Positions 1 through 12,149 are shown, counted from the first letter of the stretch. The stretch: 64,000 bases of DNA from Tethya wilhelma (GCA_964030475.1 CAXIPT010000002.1:9307391-9371390); one strand, 5' to 3'. Notes: generated by a model not told the origin, from the sequence alone. Made by a program: numbers and translations.

Positions 1-186
1 TGCACGTAGCCATCTTGATGTAGGTAAAGGTCGTCAACAGACCACGTGGTTTGCATGCATATAATGCGCATGCGCATCCAGTGTACTTGAAAGCAGTAGC
101 TCGTGCTTTTTGTAGAGACTGACCAGTCTCTAATAGCTTATACTCCATTTCAGTTGAGCACCTTAGTGTTGAAAAAAAGTGAACAA

Positions 187-579
187 ACAAGTATAGTAAA
201 AATTTCATAAAAATTAGCAGTGTAGGAATGGGCAGTGCTGCAAAAAGAAAGGAAACAAGGCTGGGACTTTAAATTTCGGCACATGACTACTTCATTTTCA
301 AAGTTTTCCAAGCTCACATAGGTTGCCTGTATACCTTCTAAGACTTAATTGGAATTAGAATTTTAATCATGACTTCTATAATTATTATAATATCAATGGA
401 CATGTACATGTAGCATTGTTTGACAATATTTATTTTACATGACTGGATACATGAGGAATCGAAAATGAAAATGAAGTAGTCATGTGCCGAAATTTAAAGT
501 CCCAGCCTTGTTTCCTTTCTTTTTGCAGCACTGCCCATTCCTACACTGCTAATTTTTATGAAATTTTTACTATACTTGT
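187..579. mobile_element. MITE with ~113-bp inverted arms
   Basis: The left arm (about 187-300) is the near-perfect reverse complement of the right arm (about 463-579). Both carry the blocks AATGGGCAGTGCTGCAAAAA and CATGACTACTTCATTTTC. The ends read CAAGTATAGTAAAAATTTC and its complement. The central 160 bp is unrelated and noncoding, as in a MITE or foldback element. A decayed relative lies at about 30014-30380. No clear target-site duplication was seen, so the superfamily is unknown. Confidence 0.85.
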
Positions 580-1471
580 AATTATTATTTGGATCCCTTT
601 ACAAAAATTAATAAACGAACCCACTAGCTTTCCCATACCATATAGTGGGAGATTGGCATGTGGTGCAAATTTTCGTATTTTTTGTATGCATACCCTTCAA
701 ACAGATTAAAAAAAACAACCTATATAACTGAAATAATTATCCTAATCCTAATTGTGCATGATTCAAAGAATCATGCACACAAATGGGTGAAAAAATTTGT
801 GATTTTGGTAATGGTCATCACACAAGCATGTATGTGTGAATGCATTCCTTTGAGGTCTTTATAGACAAAAAAACTCCACTTATCTTACTATAGTTGTTGG
901 GATATATTTACAATAGTTATCCTATATTCATGGCACTGGGCAGCACAATAAATGGTTTGCTCATGGGCTCAATACAAACTGATAAGGTAGTAGATCTCAT
1001 CACATCATTATTGTAGATTCTTTTCAGATTAGCAACCTTAAACCATGCGGCATGCACTCAAGAGTCCAAGTCTCAGGTAAAGGAGCTACAAGATTGCATA
1101 AACTTACAATGTCAAGTTCTGGCACAGCTGCCGGCATTGCTTCAACTGAGCAGGTGGTCAGTGTCGCTGGCATACGTTGTAATGTGTCTCTCTATGCTGT
1201 ACAAATACCATGTATGTGTTGTCATCGTCAAGTGTTAAAGTGCTTAGCTTTAGCATACAAGTGTATAGGTGACAGAACACTAAGCAATAAATTTCCCCAT
1301 TGAGTTAGTCATGGCAATTTCTCTATAAATTTAACTGCATGTATATAGAAGCCATTAAGTCTCAGGTTTATAAATTAAAGCAGGATACTGCATAAACTTA
1401 CTAGTTCAGCTGCGGGTCCCGGTACATGGTTCTGACACTGTCAGGCTGCCACCCTCCGTCCCTGACAATGA
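580..1471. other. Intergenic or intronic AT-rich stretch
   Basis: No gene can be supported here. Two stretches, about 1065-1140 and 1360-1430, resemble each other (both contain GTCTCAGGT and GCATAAACTTAC). On the minus strand each ends in a possible splice donor (GTAAGTTTATGC). They could be a duplicated exon/intron edge of a gene running off to the left, but no reading frame is convincing. Confidence 0.4.
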
Positions 1472-1544
1472 CTAGTCACTCTCAGGCTGCAGCTGAGTGG
1501 CATCAATCATCTCAATTTGCTCCTGAGTGAGGCCCGGCTCTTTT
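1472..1544 (-). CDS. Possible 3'-terminal exon of an unknown gene
   Basis: On the minus strand an AG acceptor at about 1545 is followed by an open frame of 23 codons reading KEPGLTQEQIEMIDATQLQ and ending PESD before a TAG stop. The acidic, helix-forming peptide looks like a genuine protein C-terminus. No other exon of the same gene could be assigned, so this rests on one splice site and composition only. Chance is a real alternative. Confidence 0.25.
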
Positions 1545-2342
1545 CTGCATTGATATGATGAATAAAAGAATAAGCTACACTTGAGTCAAATTAATTATAC
1601 ATTGTTTAGAAAATCCCGGCTTCCAGTCAGCCTTATGTATGCATGTATGCATGCATGGGGATAGCTAGGGTGCACACAACAGAAAACACTAATGAGTATG
1701 TCCTATTTAGTTTCATTTCGTCTGCTTTCAATTTCCCACCTGTCCGACACGTGTACATCACTGATCATCATGCCATGGGTGATCACCACAGTCAAGTTGT
1801 TGAACCAACACCTCAGGTCTTAGAATAGAGAATGCTGGATGTATTGATCGTTCGGTTATGATTATTGTAAGGAGTCTTTGATCGATTGGAACAGATCCTC
1901 CACTTGCCTACACAGGTAAAATTCTTCTTCACGAGGTCACAAGAAATTATCCTTGCACATGCGCATTACAACTATGCATATGGAATTTGCATATATGCAT
2001 AATACATTAGCATTACATCATAGTAGACGGGCCCAATGCGAGGAGAAATTTCTATGGAACCACGATGCATGTATTAAATACACGAGATGGCTGGGGAGAC
2101 CTGAGGGACTCTGGCTAAGAGGCATGTCATGACTCATGACTCATGAGCTCTTTTTGAATATCAACTCCAGCTTAATAAGATCAATGCACTGGAAAATTTT
2201 TAATGGATATTTCAATGGAAATTTCAGTGCTTATTTCACTGGAAGTTTCAATGGATATTTTTATAATGAAAATTTCAATTGAATTGAAACTCAGTGAACT
2301 ATCCATTAAAATCCTAGTGATTTTGGCAGGACTGGTGTCTGT
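1545..2342. other. Noncoding stretch with degenerate short repeats
   Basis: No gene is supported. Around 2190-2320 a short motif (AATGGATATTTCA and variants such as CACTGGAAGTTTCA) recurs four to five times imperfectly, giving a decayed minisatellite just outside the transposon end. Confidence 0.4.
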
Positions 2343-2411
2343 TAACAATAGTCAGGTAATGCATGAACATCAATGTTAACAATAGTCAGAGACAATGTTT
2401 AAATGTTATTA

Positions 2412-3134
2412 AGCCTCGGCACGTGCGTAGCACGTGCAGAGGGTTATGGTAGTCGTTTTGTGTGTGCGTCTGTCCGTCTGTTACTAAGTTATCTGAAGAA
2501 CGGCAGCTGTAGAGTCGAAATGGAAGGTACTTACGTTCATTAATCGAAATTATCTTGAAATATGACGTGTAGAATCTTGCAAAATGCTGTAGTTTCTGAG
2601 ATCTGAGGCTTTTGTGCATCTCTGAGCGCTTAGGCTTCGAAACCGCACCCATCGATCACGCCCCATGTGATGTGCGTTATCTAGAAATACAGTTGAGCTT
2701 GCATGGGATGAGTGATGTAGAGTGCTGGGCCAGGCCAGTTCACTATAAAATCAGATAGCTGCTTGGTCAAGTAAGTAACTCAAGTGAGATAACACTTTGT
2801 AGAACTGTGAATGTAGGATTTAGTACTGTTCTTACTGTTGCTTGGTCAAACTGAGACTGCAATCATATATGATGACGGATGAGGACTGAACTGTGTCATT
2901 TATATGATCTAGTACTGAGCTTAGATATGTGTTGTTTGTATCAGTGAACTTCACTGCATGCCTGACTGGCTACTAAGCTGAGGAGCCTGGGGACTATAGG
3001 CTAACTTGGGCCTACTATGATTGCATGGTATAGATTTGTTTTACATGTTGATACACCTGGGCCATATGTGTAGGTATATAATACACTCTTTTACACAGTG
3101 TATGCGTAAGTGTGCTAGCTAGGGTGCCGAGGCT
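2412..3134. mobile_element. Nested MITE-like insertion with 13-bp TIR and TA duplication
   Basis: The sequence TAAGCCTCGGCAC at 2410-2422 is exactly reversed as GTGCCGAGGCTTA at 3124-3136, leaving a TA at each edge as the likely target duplication. The insert splits the left TIR of the MULE, so it is younger. It holds no convincing coding region. The TA target suggests a Tc1/mariner-type or similar non-autonomous element. Confidence 0.7.
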
Positions 3135-3202
3135 TATGCACCACACAGTGGTGCTTTCATTATCATTGTGCTCAGCGTGACAGCCAGCACGAGCCTGAGC
3201 AC

Positions 3203-3683
3203 TGTGGACAGCCTGTACTGCGCATGCGTGGAGCAGCTAGACACATGCACGGTAGAATACTTCATAGTTATAGTTGGTTGTAGGCAAAAACTTGAATTCT
3301 ACTCAATAGACTGCATGCACTGTATACAAATTTGCCCGTAATCAGGGGCGTAACCAGTAAGCTATATATAGCCTATAACGTATAATAGAGCCTATAAAAA
3401 TCCTATAAGAAGGTGCCGCGCGCACGCCCACTAATCAGCGCACGTGATATTTGTGACCTTTAATGACGTTTCGAACTATCGCTTCAGGCAGCGCTGAGCG
3501 CTCTCGATCGAGCTAGGCTAGCATTTACCAAGCTTTTCAAAAGTTCGTCTATCAAGCGTTTGAGATCTAATCTTGAAAACCATAGCTTCAATAAACAAGG
3601 AAGTATAAAAGGCTTAAGAAGTATATATTCTACCGCGCATGCGTCTAGCTGTTCCACGCATGCGCAGTACAGGTTGTCAACGG
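3203..3683. mobile_element. Second nested insertion with ~55-bp inverted arms
   Basis: The left arm (about 3203-3254, CTGTACTGCGCATGCGTGGA then CAGCTAGAC) is reversed in the right arm (about 3630-3683, TCTAGCTGTTCCACGCATGC then GCAGTACAGG). The insert sits where the right TIR of the MULE runs uninterrupted from GTGACAGCC to GTTGACAACGGG, so it also postdates the host element. The middle is noncoding. Confidence 0.6.
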
Positions 3684-3799
3684 GTTAACTGAAAATGTGG
3701 CCTATGGCCTTAATTTGTATGGCTTTATGGCCTTAATCCATGGCTTTATGGCCCTATCTCTATCAATGACTTTTCCTTTTTCCTTTTCTGATCAAGCAA

Positions 3800-4034
3800 C
3801 TAATGCAGTGAGCACAAAAGTCAACAGTGTCTGTAACTGCAGTCAAATGAGTGATGAACTGAAACAGTTAGTTAATGATAAGTGATGAGCTGAAACAGTA
3901 GGTTATTGATAAGTGATGAGTAACTAATGCAGTGAGCACAAAAGTCAACAGTGTCTGTAACTGCAGTCAAATGAGTGATGAAGTTGGTTAATGATAAGTG
4001 ATGAGCTGAAACAGTAGGTTATTGATAAGTGATG
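3800..4034. repeat. Tandem duplication of ~115 bp beside the transposase stop
   Basis: The stretch CAGTGAGCACAAAAGTCAAC ... AAACAGTAGGTTATTGATAA at about 3806-3914 is repeated almost exactly at about 3928-4034. Inside each copy the motif GATAAGTGATGAGCTGAAACA recurs two or three times. It lies just beyond the transposase stop codon, in the presumed 3' untranslated region. Confidence 0.7.
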
Positions 4035-4084
4035 AGTTGAAACAGTTCATTATAAGGGGGAATTACATGTACAGTAATGTTAAG

Positions 4085-7000
4085 CTAAGGGACAACAATG
4101 TTAAACTCCGAAGAAAGCAACACCCTGACATGGTCAGGTACACAACCATTTACTTCCAGGTTTGCCATGTCCTGGGGAAAGTGATAAACCGCACACCGTT
4201 GAAGGATACAGTCCTTGCTCAGGTGGTAGTACTTGTTCTGGAGATTCCCTACATTCCATTTGTTTTCAGCTGGATACCAGTCTCTCTCTTGGTGGCCTAG
4301 TATGTACTGGTGATCACTCCCAGTATTTCGAAACAGCAGTCCACATCCAGCGCATTTCTTAATTCTGTTGTTGAGTTGGAGAAGGAAGAAAGGCTTCTCC
4401 GACTTGATCACAGCAGGTTTAGCAGGAAAACGGGAGTTGGATTTGCTTCCTAGCAATTGAGAGAGAATTTGTAAGTGAGGTTGGTTTCCCGACTGAATTA
4501 GTGAGTTCAGTGATGATGCGATCACGTTATTTGAACGAAGAACAATGGTGTTATTTGTAGTGACTGGAATATGACCAGTGCTGACAGGTGGTGTGCTGTG
4601 AGTTGTGACTGGTGGAGGCATGTGAGCAGCATTAGTTGTATCCTGAAGTGGAATTCGGTCAGTCTTCTGATCAAGTGGCATATGCACAGGGTCCCCATAC
4701 TTTCTTCGAGTAGGTTTCTTCTGCCCAGCATGCTTGTACGTTCCGTGATAAACGGCACTCGTGAGATTACCACCATTGGAAGTCGAAGAGCGAAACCATG
4801 TTACAAAGTTCTTTAGCTGATTACATGTTTCAGCCACTGCAAGACAGTGTGCACAGATGTTTTTACTCTTCCAGCCAACACAAGCCTTGTTACATAGGTA
4901 TCGACCGTTGTCCAGTTTCGACTTGGTAACCACATGTGGTAGCGAACCTGACTCACTACAAACCCACCAACTGTCACTGCTACCAGGTGCCGGTACAACT
5001 TTCTTCTCTTGCATTAACCTAGCAGCTTTTGCCCAGAGAGACTTCAGCTCCCCTTCAGAGAGTATTTCAGATAGAAGAGAGTAAGGCACAGACAAAGTGA
5101 AGGTTTTCTGTGAGTTGGGTTGGCCTGAAGTGTGAGGTGAGTTGGATGGTTCAGGTACAATGGTAGGCTGTGAGTTGGCTGGAGTAGTATGCGGAGGTGA
5201 CACTAGTGGAGCCTTGTGTAAAGAGTGAATAGCCTCCGTTTTAGCGTCACTGGACATTGAAGTAAACCAATCATCTGTAGAAACTCTCACCGAGTCGTAG
5301 CCACTTGCGAGCTTCCATCGGCCAAGTCCCAGCACAGCTTTGCTCATCTCATTCTGCTGCTCCAGAACACACTCTTCTAAGTCGTTCACGAAAGAACACA
5401 CATCTTGCTTTTTGAAGCTGACGTATCTCTTGAGTAATGCGTTAACAGACTCTGAACTGTTCTGAGTGTACTTTTCAGATTGTATACCCAAACTGTGGAG
5501 CAATTCTGTGTTCAGACTGTCACGGATAACCGGGAACACATGTAGTCGACACCACTGAAACACACGAGGTGTGTGTATGTGGTGTTCCCTCTCTAGAGCT
5601 TTCCACCGTTTCTCCAATACAGTTAGCTTGCTGTCGAACTCTTTTTGTGGAGCATGAATTAGGCCTTTCTCGGTAGCTGTACCAAATATGTCCTTCAAAA
5701 CCTCCTTCACCAGGGCATCAGGTGTCATCATCTTTCGCAGATTTTCACTGATATTGTCCTTGAGGTGATTTGAACATCTGAGGTGCACTGCATATGGAAA
5801 TGCTTCTGAAGCTGCATTGATCAGGGCCTGCTCACCATCTGTACCGAATGCTTTCAATNCAAGCCTTGTTACATAGGTATCGACCGTTGTCCAGTTTCGA
5901 CTTGGTAACCACATGTGGTAGCGAACCTGACTCACTACAAACCCACCAACTGTCACTGCTACCAGGTGCCGGTACAACTTTCTTCTCTTGCATTAACCTA
6001 GCAGCTTTTGCCCAGAGAGACTTCAGCTCCCCTTCAGAGAGTATTTCAGATAGAAGAGAGTAAGGCACAGACAAAGTGAAGGTTTTCTGTGAGTTGGGTT
6101 GGCCTGAAGTGTGAGGTGAGTTGGATGGTTCAGGTACAATGGTAGGCTGTGAGTTGGCTGGAGTAGTATGCGGAGGTGACACTAGTGGAGCCTTGTGTAA
6201 AGAGTGAATAGCCTCCGTTTTAGCGTCACTGGACATTGAAGTAAACCAATCATCTGTAGAAACTCTCACCGAGTCGTAGCCACTTGCGAGCTTCCATCGG
6301 CCAAGTCCCAGCACAGCTTTGCTCATCTCATTCTGCTGCTCCAGAACACACTCTTCTAAGTCGTTCACGAAAGAACACACATCTTGCTTTTTGAAGCTGA
6401 CGTATCTCTTGAGTAATGCGTTAACAGACTCTGAACTGTTCTGAGTGTACTTTTCAGATTGTATACCCAAACTGTGGAGCAATTCTGTGTTCAGACTGTC
6501 ACGGATAACCGGGAACACATGTAGTCGACACCACTGAAACACACGAGGTGTGTGTATGTGGTGTTCCCTCTCTAGAGCTTTCCACCGTTTCTCCAATACA
6601 GTTAGCTTGCTGTCGAACTCTTTTTGTGGAGCATGAATTAGGCCTTTCTCGGTAGCTGTACCAAATATGTCCTTCAAAACCTCCTTCACCAGGGCATCAG
6701 GTGTCATCATCTTTCGCAGATTTTCACTGATATTGTCCTTGAGGTGATTTGAACATCTGAGGTGCACTGCATATGGAAATGCTTCTGAAGCTGCATTGAT
6801 CAGGGCCTGCTCACCATCTGTACCGAATGCTTTCAATGAGGTTGCTAACGAAGGCTTGTCCTTTACAAGTTGATTGAACAGGTAGGAGAAATTGCTCTTA
6901 TTCTTTGATGAGTGAATGAGAGTTGGTCCTATCATGGCAGGGTGGTTGCCTTTGTCTGTCACAACTTTCAAGTTCTGGTAGGTGCAGATTGTGACGTAGA

Positions 7001-8799
7001 AGGGCCCAAGGTTAAATGTGACATCTACACCTAACACACTAGTTTCAGAGGATCCTTCGTTTGCACAAAACTGTTCTATGTCTGCGAGCTGAGTTTCATT
7101 GAAAAGAACAACTACCGGGTCTGGAACAAGCTGTATGCACTGCACAAATTGGTCTGGCTGCCCACTCTGCTCCTTGAACTTCACAACCAATGCTTGTATG
7201 GGATCGTTTGATGGATTGCCTAATGTCGTGGTTGCTTTCTTGCACTTGAGACGAGATGCTTGGGCACTATTACGAGGCAAATCACCTTGACACTTGGTAT
7301 GCACAATTCCTCCACGCTTCTGTTCTACCTTGAACATGGCACGTTTTGGAGGATGTGTCAGTAGTTCTTGCTTCAGATCATTCAGTGTGCTTGGACAGGT
7401 ACGTTTATACCCTTTAGTGCTTTTCTTGGAGTTGCCATGTGACTTCACCTGAATACGATGCTCGGCCCCAGAGAATCTGTACTGAACAAACTGATGGGTT
7501 TCAGGCTTGCCGCGAGGGGTTTTCAGGATAGAGATATGACGGGATAAATCAGGAGAGGACTTGCATGTGTAATGCCTTCGAATGAGTGTGTACGAGTTCT
7601 TGGTATTCGGTTTACAACCCCTTGCACTCTTAACCGTACCATCCCCATAGAACTCTAATCGCAAATGACTTGTTGCTGTCTTTGTCTGGGTCCAAGCCCC
7701 ACAATCATCACAGAGTATGTCATTGCTATCTCGAAGGTGGGAAGTATCCACCACTAAGGCACAACTGATGCTGATGTGCGTGGGATGATTCGAGCACACA
7801 AGGTGACTGGGGCAATCCAAAATAGCAGTCACTGTTGTCAGGGATGATGTTCGAAGCTTGTTGTATCGTGAGTAGATGGGCATTGTCTGATCGTCATTGA
7901 GATACTCAACATCAGTATCAGTTGATGATGATGAACTGCAACAAGAAATGTAATAATTAGGATGACACTCCACAGGAATGGCCATATCCTATGTTACTCT
8001 ATACCCATTTAGGTAAATGTTGCATATTTACCTTGAGTGCTGCAATTCATCATGATCATCACACCCATCAGACTCATCAGACGAAGCAATCTCTGTCAGA
8101 TCAATGGGGTTCACAGGAGTGGATCCAAACTCGCAAAGAACTGCCTCAAACCTAATGGAATGTGTACCTTGTTACAACAGAATGATTTTACATACAGTGC
8201 ATGGTGTGTTTTGAAAGTACATTAACCACAATTTCCTGTACACAGTATGTACACCACCTTATATGGACATGTAAAGTAGGATAACAGCCCAGCAACACTA
8301 CAACTACAAGGTCACAGGTGACTGTCTAAATACATACATGTACATGTATCAAACATACACTGTGCAGGTACATTGTATATGTACTGACTTACTCTTCATC
8401 AGTCAATTCACGCTTCGCTGCTGAGTGTAGCACCTTCTTCTTCTTGTTCTTTCGAATTCTTTGTCTGGTGCTGCCTGTTGTACTTGGTTGAGTTGTGTTC
8501 TGTAGATAAGAACGCTTTCTTCGCTTGACAGGACTAGGGGGCGGTGAAACAGGAGAGCTTGGAAATCTCTTGTAATTGCTCTCATTGCGTATCCTACAAA
8601 AAGAATACAGTATCATCAGTAACAACCATTGGGTAACATAATTCTAGAAGGCTCATAACAACGCTACTCACCTAGCATTCTCCAGGTATGTGCTTAGTGG
8701 GGAACTGATGGGTCTTGCACCATCTTCATCATCGTCATCGATATCGGAGTCAGACTCTGAATCCAAACATATCACTCCTGACTCTCTTGTGGCACACAT
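4085..8799 (-). CDS. MULE transposase, four exons, with an assembly duplication
   Basis: This is the transposase expected to excise and integrate the surrounding element in the nucleus. Exons are about 8672-8799 (ATG at 8799, acidic SESDSDIDDDDED), 8393-8593 (basic, KRRKRS and KNKKKK), 8032-8151 and 7935 to the TAG at 4085. The sequence 4881-5858 repeats 5860-6837 around the N at 5859. Counting it once gives 3,321 nt, about 1,106 codons in frame. Visible features are LGVDVTFNLGP (first D), FGTDGEQALINA (second D), CSNHL (C..H), TQNSSESVNALLKRY (E in the N..ES.N context), a SWIM-like zinc motif ending CAHC, and a C-terminal cysteine knuckle CAGCGLLF. All catalytic motifs are present and no stop interrupts them. 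An immobilised, domesticated gene is the alternative, but the TIRs argue against it. Confidence 0.85.
4881..6837. other. Assembly duplication across the N at 5859
   Basis: Bases 4881-5858 and 5860-6837 appear identical (both start CAAGCCTTGTTACATAGG), with a single N between them. Both lie in the transposase exon. Keeping both copies breaks the frame, and removing one restores a continuous open frame. This is the signature of two overlapping contig ends placed side by side rather than a real tandem duplication. Confidence 0.9.
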
Positions 8800-8979
8800 G
8801 GCTACTGTACCACGTACCAAGCTAGAGCAGGGGGGCTAACTTAACTGAAGCTTCTCTCAGCAGCTACTAAGCTCAGCTCTAGACTACGGTGACTCTGATC
8901 GATCAGAGAGACTGCATGCACTCATTGCCACGTGGCTGAGCTGATGCAGTACTGTACGGATAAATGGAACAATGCCTTA

Positions 8980-9237
8980 TATGGATAGGGCCATAAAGCC
9001 ACGTATACGGCCATAAAGCCATACAAGATAAGGCCATAGGCCAAAGGCCAAAGGCCAAAGGCCAAAGTCCAGTAGGCCATGTTTTCAGTTCACCCGTTGT
9101 CAACAGTGCATGTACGTGCTGAAGTTGTGCATATGCGCATGTGGCTGTCACACGGCCCTGAGCACAATGATAATAACATTTAAACATTGTCTCTGATAAT
9201 AATGTTAACATTGATGTTCATACGCCCGTGACTATTA
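8980..9237. repeat. Right TIR of the MULE (intact, ~260 bp)
   Basis: Read in reverse this begins ATGAACATCAATGTTAACAT and runs through the CAGAGACAATGTTTAAATG block, the GTGACAGCC block and GTTGACAACGGG to the GGCC-rich inner end, where AAGGCCA is iterated four times (9018-9068). It corresponds block by block to the disrupted left TIR. It ends about 200 bp upstream of the FEM1-like start codon. Confidence 0.8.
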
Positions 9238-9442
9238 TTGCATCCTGGCTTCTTGTTGGCTTGTTATTATTAGCATTGCATGTTCACCCATTGTTTAATA
9301 ATAATATTCTGGCTTCTTATTACTGTAGTCTTATGCTACTGGGACAATTAGTCTCACTATCATGAATATAAATTGTACTATATAAACTGCTCTGCATGCT
9401 CTCAAATTTAGTACTCAGTCAGTACGTGAAGTTTCATGCATC

Positions 9443-11259
9443 ATGTCTCAAAGTGAGTCTGGATCAGAGTCTGACCCTCTATGTGTGGAGATTAACTGCA
9501 TTCGGCTAGGAATAACTGTTGCTCGGTTAAAGAGTTTGGTAGAACATCACCAGCTCTTTAGCGATAGGTTGTTGTTGGAAGCAGTGCCAGAAGGGTGGTC
9601 TCCATTACTAGCAGCAGTTGAGAGCAAACGTCCAGACATCCTGGAGTTCATTCTGAAGAACTTCCACATGAATATTGAGCAGGAGACAAATTATGCCGAT
9701 TCATCAAGTGTCACTGCATTATGGGTGGCCTCCAGGAGTGGACTTGTTGACATTGTCAAGCTGCTGGTAGCAGAAGGAGCTGATGTGGAGCATAAGTGTG
9801 ATAGGCCAAAAGTTAGTCCACTGTGGGCAGCTGTGAGCTGTGGCCATTATGATGTGGCCAAATTCCTCATTGACAACAATGCCAGTGTGAGCAAGTCCCA
9901 TGAATATGGGAGAAGTATGTTGGAAATGTTGACGCTTGTCCCTCCAATGATTAAACTTCTTGTAAGAAATGGCGCCGATGTGCATTGCACACTGTGTGCG
10001 GCCCAATACACGCCACTTCACTTGACGGCATCTCCACAAATAGCCAAGATTCTTGTTGAAGACTGTGGTGCTATGAATGCTACCAATGATGATGGACTGA
10101 CTACAGTTGTATTCGCTGCTGTAGAGGGCCGTCATTCTGTGGTAGACTACCTCCTACATGCCTTCCAGTGTGGCCCAAGAGAGCTCTATGATGTCTACTG
10201 TATGCAGGCTGCAAGTTATTTGGCCGATACTCATGATCAGGCTGCAGCTGCACCTTTTGTTCACAAAGCTGTACAGCTTCGCTTGTCTCGTCCAGATCTG
10301 TTTTCCGATCTTCCTCCAGCGGATGAAATCTACGATGGTACTCAGGAGCCAGCAACAATGATTGATTATGTGATGGCAGCACAGAACAAGTTGATGATGC
10401 AGATTGTTTGTTCCATTTACTGTGAGCGTATTCTTGGACATAATTACCATCTAACAATTTCCAATGTGCTACTGAAACTATGCAACAAGGCATGTTTGAC
10501 AAGGCCCTTCAGTTTTGTCAGCGGTATCTTCAATTCGGACTGATGTGTGAGGAGTTGGAGGGTTCTGGGAACTCTATGATGCTGGTAATTGTGCAACTTT
10601 GTTCAAAAATGATGAAGAAAAAAAGTTTTACTTCTTCCATCAAGCCTCTGCTTCAGTGTGCTTTGAAATCCTACGATCAGCTTGATGATGGTTTAATTGT
10701 CAGATTAGTTGCTCTGTGGATCAAAGTAGCTGATGAGTGTATCACAGACAACACTGAACAAGAGAGGGAGTATGCAATCATCAAGACTGCCGTCCATGAT
10801 TTGCTAGAAGCAACTAGAAACAATGGCTCTACCATTATCAGAGACAGCATCATTTTAGATGATTCGACAGAAGTTGCTAAATTGAATCTTCCACTGGAGA
10901 AAGTGCTTGCTCTGTTCCTGGATCATGGGTGCCCCATTCAGTGTGAAGATGAAGATGGGGATTTTCCTCTTCATTTAGCTGCATCTCTAGAAGAAGCATC
11001 AGCTGTGGACTGTGTAAGAACCCTGCTGGAATATGGAGCTCATATTGATGCTGTCAATCATCACAACCAAACTGCTAAGGAGTGTATACCCAGTGACAAG
11101 AAGGATGGTAGACTGGAAGAGATAGAGGCGTTTGAACCCCATCCATACCCTCTTCAGTGTTTGAGTGCACGTGCTATCGTAGAGTTCAAGATTGACTTCA
11201 GACAATACCTGCCGATCCATATGATCGAGTTTGTCTCTTGGCATTGTAGTGAACGATGA
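9443..11259 (+). CDS. FEM1-like ankyrin-repeat substrate receptor (frameshifted)
   Basis: FEM1 proteins are ankyrin-repeat adaptors that bring substrates with C-terminal degrons to CUL2 ubiquitin ligases. The gene is a single exon. The first frame (9443-10543) has ankyrin repeats (GWSPLLAAVESKRPDILEFI, TALWVASRSGLVDIVKLLV, TPLHL) and a FEM1-specific middle segment with IVCSIYCERILGHNYHLTI, which corresponds to the RERILGPSHP region of animal FEM1. Homology then continues in another frame from about 10460 (GMFDKALQFCQRYL) through the distal ankyrin repeats (FPLHLAASLEEASAVDCVRTLLEYGAHIDAVN) to PLQCLSARAIVEFKID near the stop at 11259, matching the FEM1 C-terminus. One small indel near 10455-10480 therefore separates the halves. 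It is either a sequencing error or a real inactivating mutation. About 600 residues in all is near family length. Confidence 0.85.
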
Positions 11260-11944
11260 ACTATAACTATACTTTCATAATTATTGCTGTTCACATGACA
11301 TTGTATTAACTGTGGCATGTCATTATTTCTGCCTCAAGTGTTTTTTTAGCACTCTTGACAGAGAAAGATCATTATCATCATTTTGCCGTTTGTCAAGGAC
11401 ATTAAAGCTAGTCTACTTTATGTCAAACTTGTGGCATGCAAGTTTCAGATCTTAGCTGCTAATACTTCTTGAGTTTCCCACACTGATATATACTCTATAT
11501 CGGAAGCCATATTTCTGCACCAAACAGTTTTCATGACAACATAATTATGTGGTTAAGCTGCAGCCCATAAATTTTAACCCAAAAAATTAATGCTTTGAGA
11601 GTTACTAATCTATATGCATAAAATGACCTAATATTCTACTCCATAGACTGCATGCAGTGCACTGTACTTCACATTTCAAATCACAAGTCATAATTCACAT
11701 CAAGACAAGCACACAACATGGATAATATACAGTATGTACGGTACATCGATACGTACAGACATTTTGGTCACAAATCAAAACGTGTAAGTGAACATTAACT
11801 TTACAACACTATCAACATTCTTGATAATTCTTGACATTGACACAAGCACATTATTGGATGATGAATAAAGAATGATAAAATACATGTACAAACAATACAA
11901 ACACTTTGGATCACATTGACATTGAACTGTTTGAAGAAAATTTC
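11260..11944. other. Convergent intergenic region
   Basis: This separates the 3' ends of the FEM1-like gene (plus) and the next gene (minus). It is AT-rich with no supported gene or repeat. Polyadenylation signals are plausible on both sides but not decisive. Confidence 0.5.
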
Positions 11945-12112
11945 TCAGCGTTGCTGAAGAGTGACACTGTGGTTGTGAGAGAGGTAGGGACTCTGGACCA
12001 CTCTGATCTGCATACGACGGTCGGCAGTGGACAGGTCAGTGCTGGTGACGATCTTTCCCGAGTTGACCCACTGGATGACCCAATCGTTGTCAGAGGGAAC
12101 CTAGAGAGAGAG

Positions 12113-12149
<37 letters not shown>

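Larger units (their letters stand above)
2343..3770. repeat. Left TIR of the MULE, interrupted by nested insertions
   Basis: Three blocks match the right TIR in reverse: 2343-2411, about 3160-3205 (TCATTATCATTGTGCTCAG...GTGACAGCC) and 3676-3770 (GTTGTCAACGGG through GGCTTTATGGCCCTATC). The gaps between them are the insertions at 2412-3134 and about 3203-3683. GGCC-rich heptamers (GGCCTATGGCCTTA) mark the inner end of both repeats. Confidence 0.8.
2343..9237 (-). mobile_element. Mutator-like (MULE) DNA transposon with long TIRs
   Basis: The element is bounded by long terminal inverted repeats. About 2343-2411 (GAACATCAATGTTAACA...CAGAGACAATGTTTAAATG) is matched in reverse by about 9168-9237, and the match resumes inward at 3676-3770 against 8985-9105. 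The intact right repeat is about 260 bp, while the left one is split by two later insertions. Inside is a minus-strand four-exon gene whose product has the MULE arrangement of catalytic D, D and E plus a C-terminal SWIM-like zinc motif. Long TIRs with an internal transposase fit the Mutator superfamily. The expected 9-10 bp target duplication could not be recognised. Confidence 0.85.

Noticed and set aside
4881..6837. True tandem duplication inside the transposase
   Set aside because: The copies look identical, are separated by an N, and removal of one restores the frame, so a contig overlap is more likely.
8903..9211. Minus-strand open frame of 102 codons with WPLAFGLWPMAL-like repeats
   Set aside because: It is the right TIR of the MULE read through its AAGGCCA repeats. 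There is no protein-like composition.
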